Source of the DNA: Ophthalmolycus amberensis
Lineage: Eukaryota; Chordata; Actinopteri; Perciformes; Zoarcidae
Reading direction: 5' to 3'
Assembly (NCBI GenBank): GCA_024529925.1
Contig: JAFEUB010001428.1
Coordinates: 803,501 to 867,500, forward strand
DNA length: 64,000 nucleotides
In this document: positions 58,860 to 64,000 of the stretch, one piece after another
How positions within the stretch are numbered: position 1 is the stretch's first letter
Layout of the letters: the number at the start of each line of letters is the position of its first letter
The notes under the pieces: generated by a model
Database searches by the model: none
The model's input: the letters and a program-made list of their open reading frames with translations, nothing else
Told to the model about the DNA's origin: nothing
Position numbers and translations under genes: made by a program

Positions 58860-60765
58860 ACATGATCGTGCTTCACTGGTCTTAACTGCAGGAATTCCCA
58901 CCAAAACAATCAAGAGCTGCACTGTGAACAACACAAGAGATCCAGTTATTCTTTCCCCCTAAATGTTGCATTGTACGACCACCAGGCTGCAATATGTTTG
59001 TCTTGCAACCTAAATCCCCAGACATCCACTTCACAGTTGCCCTAAAATTGGGCATTCAAATTATCGGGGCACAAAACCTGGTCTCATGTTTCCGTACTTT
59101 TGCGTCTCACACAACGTTATAGCCCACGAGAAGAAGCGTGTTTCTCAGATGTGTGTGAGGTAATGCACACAAAGTCTGTCTCTGATCATTAAACTACAAC
59201 TAATGGGGCCTGTTTCTGGACAGAGGAGGAATTAAACCAGGAGCAAGCCTTAATTTAGAATAATCCTTGTTTTAAAAGTGGCTTTTCTGTAACACATCTG
59301 CAACACATTGCTTAAGAGTCGTAACTTCTTGATTGCAGAGTCCTGGAGTTAAATTAGATTGATCTCAACCGTCTATTTTAGTCCTCATTTGTGGGAGTAT
59401 TTGCAGACGGCACATAGAAATAAAATCGGAGTTTAACGGACATTTAACTGTTTCCTGTGGTTGTTATTAGTCGTGATGGGGACGACACACGTCAGTGGGA
59501 TCATAAAGTGGAGAGCGGTTGCAGATCTTGAGACGGATGGATGGCTAGTTATCTAGTTAGCTAGTTAGCTAGTTATCTAGTTAGCTTGTCCTCGTCTGGA
59601 GCGGCGAGGACTGAGGCACAGGAACCATTAGACTGCTGCTCATCAGCCCGCGGTTCAACTCCTTTTCTGTAACCAGTGTAGCATTAAATCATGGTGGAAT
59701 TAGCATGCTAGCTAACTGCCCAGCTGTCCACTAATTAGCGAGCTTTTCTAATCCCGCCATGCTTTAAATCTACAGTGGTTCCAGAAAAATGTGTCGAACA
59801 AAGTTAGCAATGTGCTTTCCTACGCTGTGTGGATGAAGCATTACGATTTAATGTGATAGTATTACAAGCCATATCAGAAGAAGCCAATTTACGTTTATTA
59901 TGGGCACTTTAACCAAGAAGCAGGCCCAATGCCTGTCTGGGAAACGGGCCAGCGGTGCCTAAGTATTCTCATACTTTGTAGTGATGCTTTATGGCGCTGT
60001 AAATGTGTTTAACTTCATCACGTTTGTGGCTTCTCATGTTGCTGTACATGAGCAGAATGTCAAATCTGCGACACATGCAGTCTCAGGGAATGTCCCAGAT
60101 TCCAGGGAATTCTCGTAATCAAAACCAGGCGGCGAGAGGCCACCTCATGCCCCATTAAATGACTTTGCACCTTCAGTAATAACTCATTCAGCAGCCGAGA
60201 TGCCTGCAGATTTTTAGTGTGAACAAAGCGCTGGTGTTTGGAATCGGCATTACTCATAATTCACTAATGTGCTATTGTTTCACCTAATTGTTCAGTGGTT
60301 AGACCATCCATGTGGCGATTGTGAAACTTTAAACCTCTCCGTTACATGATGACATGTGTGTGCAGTCTTTATTATTGTGCTGCAGGGAAGACAAACAATC
60401 CAGAAAGTATTCACGTTGGTCAACACTAAAATGTGAATTTCTATGTGTCAGTGCTGGGTTTGGGTTAGTTTACTGTGAAGAGGTTTTCTTTATATTCCCC
60501 TCATGAGCGATAGTCTGCATTCCTGCTTTACAGTCTGTAAAGTGAATCTGGTGAGAAAAAACTTAAAAACTTAAAAAACGTATTCACACAGTGAAATAAA
60601 AGCAAATCAGAGCCGTTGAGGGATATATGGAGAGAGAAACCGATACTTTGCCGCATGGAAAGAATTCTGCTGCGTCTATAAACATTGAGTCCACTTAAAC
60701 CAAATAAACGCTTCAAATTGGTCAGAAAGCAACATTTGCTTTGCTCGGGAGGCTGCAGCAACTAC
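58860..60765. other. Intergenic: no gene seen
   Basis: A GCTAGTTAGCTAGTTATCTA simple array lies at 59545-59595, followed by GGTGGAATTAGCATGCTAGC at about 59694, which is complementary to words beside the GTTAGC array at 19330. Nothing else recognised. Confidence 0.45.
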
Positions 60766-60930
60766 CAGAGGTGCGGACTCCAGTTTCATGACTTGAGACT
60801 CGAGTCAACCTTGATGACTTGAGACTCGACTTGACGAAATCAAAAAAGACTTGCAACTCGACTTGGACTTCGACACCAACGACTCGTGACTTCTTTTCGA
60901 CTTGGAAATAGTTGATGGCTTCCCCCAAGT
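60766..60930. mobile_element. hAT-like fragment rich in GACTCGA/ACTTGA words
   Basis: Starts CAGAGGTGCGGACTCCAG and continues with GACTTGAGACTCGAGTC and ACTTGCAACTCGACTTGGAC repeats, a composition I recall from a common fish hAT end. The other end was not found. Confidence 0.5.
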
Positions 60931-61943
60931 CCAAAAATAAATAAAAAAGTATAATGTTATCAAGAGTGTGCTACGAATCCACTGAATCAACTCATGTTAA
61001 TACCATTCGTTCTCAGCGAGTCCACACTCAATCCACCCCAAACTATTAATGTGAACCAATCCGTCAGCAGGAGAAAGCCATGAAGAACAAACGTGATGTT
61101 GCTGAGCCTTGTATCAATAAGTTAAACAGGGTCAAATTCTTGTCATCGGCCTGTACGAGGAAAACAACAAGAACAGCTACTCACGAGAACATTTGACTGT
61201 TTTCAATGGTGTTTGGCCTGCAGACGTTTCCTCAGAGGAAAATCTGCTGCTTCAAATAGATTTTTGTAATGAAAAGGCATTTAAAGCGTCACATACTCGT
61301 CTTTAATGATTGATCACATTTAACAACCTTGTAATGTTGATGGAATGTAGCTGCTTTTACTCCCTCCACCATGAACCATGTAGAAAACGTTACTGGGTCC
61401 AACGTGGGCAGATTGCAAGAATGGAAAAAACAATTTCAACAACAATTGGCAGAGCTTTCATGGACTAAAGTCTGAAGGAGGTTGTGTTTGTCTGTATTTA
61501 TGGATGCACATGTGTGTGTATTCTCGTATTTCCTCAATGAGGATAAAATCTACACACTAGGATGAAAAGGTGCACCGTTTGTGTATAAACATACGCTCCC
61601 GGTTTGTTTGCAAGCATTTATGTCTCTTGATCGTGCTGAAGTTTTGTTTGGCCTTGTGGGAGGATGAAGCTTTCATCCGAGCTTTGCTTTGATTCTCATT
61701 AAACGGGGATTTAAAAAAGAGACAGTCGCTGATCTCGAGACACCCACAGGATGAACTGAGAGCCGCTCAGCTGTCAACGGAGCGATGCATTCGTGATGGT
61801 GGTCCTAAAGTGGTTGGTGGAAAGAAACGGATGCTGCCACAATGGTTCACTATCAAAAATCGGTAGGATGTGCAAGAACTAGAGTTCTCTGAAAATGATG
61901 CTGTGTAAAAGGCAATTGGATCTAACCAATCAGCAACTTCCGT
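60931..61943. other. Intergenic: no gene seen
   Basis: No credible exon, RNA gene or bounded repeat. Confidence 0.45.
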
Positions 61944-62448
61944 TGCATTCTCTCTAGTGTCCACCAGGGGGCGACTCCTCTGGTTGTATAGAAGTCTATG
62001 AGAAAATGACTCTACTTCTCTCTTGATTTATTACCTCAGTAAACATTGTAAACATGAGTTTATGGTCTCAGTCTCTAGTTTCAAGTCTTCTTCAATACAG
62101 CATGATGTTCATTTAGTACATTATGGTCCATTTAGAGTCAAACAGACCATAAAGCAGGGTGTGCTTTAGGGCGGGGCTTACTGTGATTGACAGGTCGCTA
62201 ATACAGCGTTGTCCGGTCTGGGAGTTGTCCGTGTTTTCATCTTACACGCTTTTACAGTTTGTTTTCAGTTCATGGAAGTTAATTGTTACATTAAGGGTCG
62301 CCTAAAAATGTCTTATTCAGTGTTTGGTTGGACTTAGCTCTTAAGATGGCGACGGCCAAATCGACGAACTCGAGGCTTCAAAGCATCATTCCACCAACCA
62401 ATGGGTGCCTCACGGTGACTCCGTCCACTTCTTATATACAGTCTCTGG
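61944..62448 (+). repeat. Dispersed repeat 'family A', copy 5
   Basis: Retains the best left and middle part (CACCAGGGGGCGACTCCTCT; GCAGGGTGTGCTTTAGGGCG; GGGCTTACTGTGATTGACAG) but only one TTAAGATGGCGACGGCC unit, and the right end CACTTCTTATATACAGTCTC. It shows that the array length differs strongly between copies. Confidence 0.88.
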
Positions 62449-63575
62449 GAGAAAATACTTCATCTTCACCCTGAATTGATTTCTCGCCCAGTGCCACAGA
62501 ATTTTCAGCCGTGCAACTCAGCTGTTTTCAGTCCCAATTGTTCGTCTGAGCAGCATATCTTAAAATCGTGTCGACAGACAGATTTCAATAAAACGTGGTG
62601 GAATGCAATTCACTCGTTATTTTCTCATAAACTGACTTGAATGGAAAACAATGTGGAACATATGGGTGTCACTATTTGGATGCTTAGATTAAACACAACA
62701 TGATAAAGTATTGTATTATTATACAGCAATGACACATGTATGTGGTATGTGACAGAGGTCAGTTATCTGCCTCACTCTGAGCACATTGAACTGAGAGCTC
62801 CCATGAAAACAGCACAAAATGGCAAAAGGCCATAATGCTATGAAGAAATATAAAGTGCTTGGAAATTGTGTTGACAACATGCCGCTTGAGTTTCAAAGTT
62901 TCTGCCAATTCGATCAGCCAGGAACGAAAACCACATGTCTGAAGATGCACAAACAAGAAGCGACGTGATGTAAGCCGCTGTTGGAAAAGAGTTACGATGC
63001 CAGTCTGTCAGAGAAGACACATTTTATTTTAATAATAAATATTTATTAATTTTTACATTGTTAAATATGTATATATGCAGAGAAGGAATCTCCCCTGGTG
63101 GTCTTTTGTTTACTCTAAAGAGTAGAAATGGCCAAAGTGGCGATCATCCAGCCCCCAGAGAGAGCCTCAGACATATGCAACACATTTCTTCCCTCTCAAG
63201 GCTGTTAAATATAAGTGGATGTAAAAAGGAAACAGATGGTCCAAGTTGTAGAGGCATGTCTTCTGGCTCTGGATGAGGTGACTTGAACTGAAAGTGATGA
63301 GAGATCAAAACAATTGATGGATTTTCATACAAACGGCATTTCTTCCTTGAAATTTTCACTTTGCTCGTTAAGCCAATTTTACTTCAATCAATTATCAGAA
63401 TAACCGAAGTTATGAATGGTTTTCTGATCTTTGCTTCTATAATTTGATAGCATCCTTTCTGAAACTGAAATTGCAGATATGAACGAATACAATTCAATAC
63501 AGAATTAGAAATAAAAAACACACATTAAGAAGGAAAAAATACAACAAGAAAGGGAATGCTAGCAGAAGGATATGA
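62449..63575. other. Intergenic: no gene seen
   Basis: AT-rich, no credible exon or bounded repeat. Confidence 0.45.
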
Positions 63576-63579
63576 TTAT

Positions 63580-63589
63580 AGTCTGTCTC

Positions 63590-63672
<83 letters not shown>

Positions 63673-63753
63673 GTCTGTCTGTCTGTCTCTCTGTCTCTCT
63701 GTCTGTCTGTCTCTCTGTCTCTCTGTCTGTCTGTCTGTCTGTCTCTCTGTCTC

Positions 63754-63820
<67 letters not shown>

Positions 63821-64000
63821 GTCTCTCTGTCTGTCTGTCTGTCTCTCTGTCTGTCTGTCTCTCTGTCTCTCTGTCTCTCTGTCTGTCTCTCTGTCTGTCT
63901 GTCTCTCTGTCTGTCTGTCTGTCTCTCTGTCTGTCTGTCTCTCTGTCTCTCTGTCTCTCTGTCTGTCTGTCTCTCTGTCTCTCTGTCTGTCTCTCTGTCT
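63580..64000. repeat. (CTGT)n/(CTCT)n microsatellite running off the window
   Basis: More than 415 bp of CTGT tetramers interrupted at irregular intervals by CTCT, ordered as runs such as TCTGTCTGTCTGTCTCTC. It extends to the last base, so its real length is unknown. Confidence 0.97.

Overview
The window is vertebrate DNA, almost certainly from a ray-finned (teleost, probably percomorph) fish. It has long introns, GT-AG splice sites, (TG)n and (CTGT)n microsatellites, many hAT-type and MITE-like transposon remnants, and dispersed repeats that I recognise from memory as common in teleosts. There is no sign of prokaryotic gene organisation, CRISPR or operons.

One protein-coding gene is firmly supported: a pdlim4 (RIL) orthologue on the + strand, with seven coding exons from 11475 to 56339. 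The exon phases close perfectly (1323 nt, 440 residues plus stop). Exons 1-2 encode the PDZ domain, exon 3 a linker, exon 4 a proline/glutamine-rich tandem repeat followed by a ZM-like motif, exon 5 the conserved region before the LIM domain, and exons 6-7 a single C-terminal LIM domain ending in VELV. The protein is about 110 residues longer than human PDLIM4 (330 aa, from memory). Most of the extra length lies in exon 4, where a 36-bp (12-residue) unit is repeated.

Layout: 1-973, right end of a GC-rich DNA transposon; 974-5170, non-coding with dispersed repeats and an intact-ended hAT element (4029-4540); 5172-6014, a 39-bp minisatellite running into a GC-rich open tail, a possible but unrecognised exon; 6015-11150, non-coding with a LINE 3' end beside a 15-bp tandem array; 11150-11474, probable promoter and 5' UTR; 11475-56339, pdlim4 with introns of about 9.7, 10.5, 14.0, 1.8, 5.9 and 1.6 kb; 56340 to about 58855, probable 3' UTR; from there to 64000, intergenic repeats ending in a (CTGT/CTCT)n array that runs off the window.

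The introns hold most of the interesting non-coding structure. There are two further hAT elements with perfect 8-bp target-site duplications (37688-38943, with a decayed BED-finger coding remnant on the minus strand, and 44208-45338, nested in another repeat). One dispersed repeat family occurs five times in + orientation, plus a minus-strand fragment; its copies carry YY1-like AAGATGGC motifs, often in arrays. I found no evidence for an undescribed multi-gene system. The best leads are the repeat-expanded Pdlim4 linker, the open 39-bp repeat at 5172-6014, and the YY1-motif-bearing repeats inside pdlim4.
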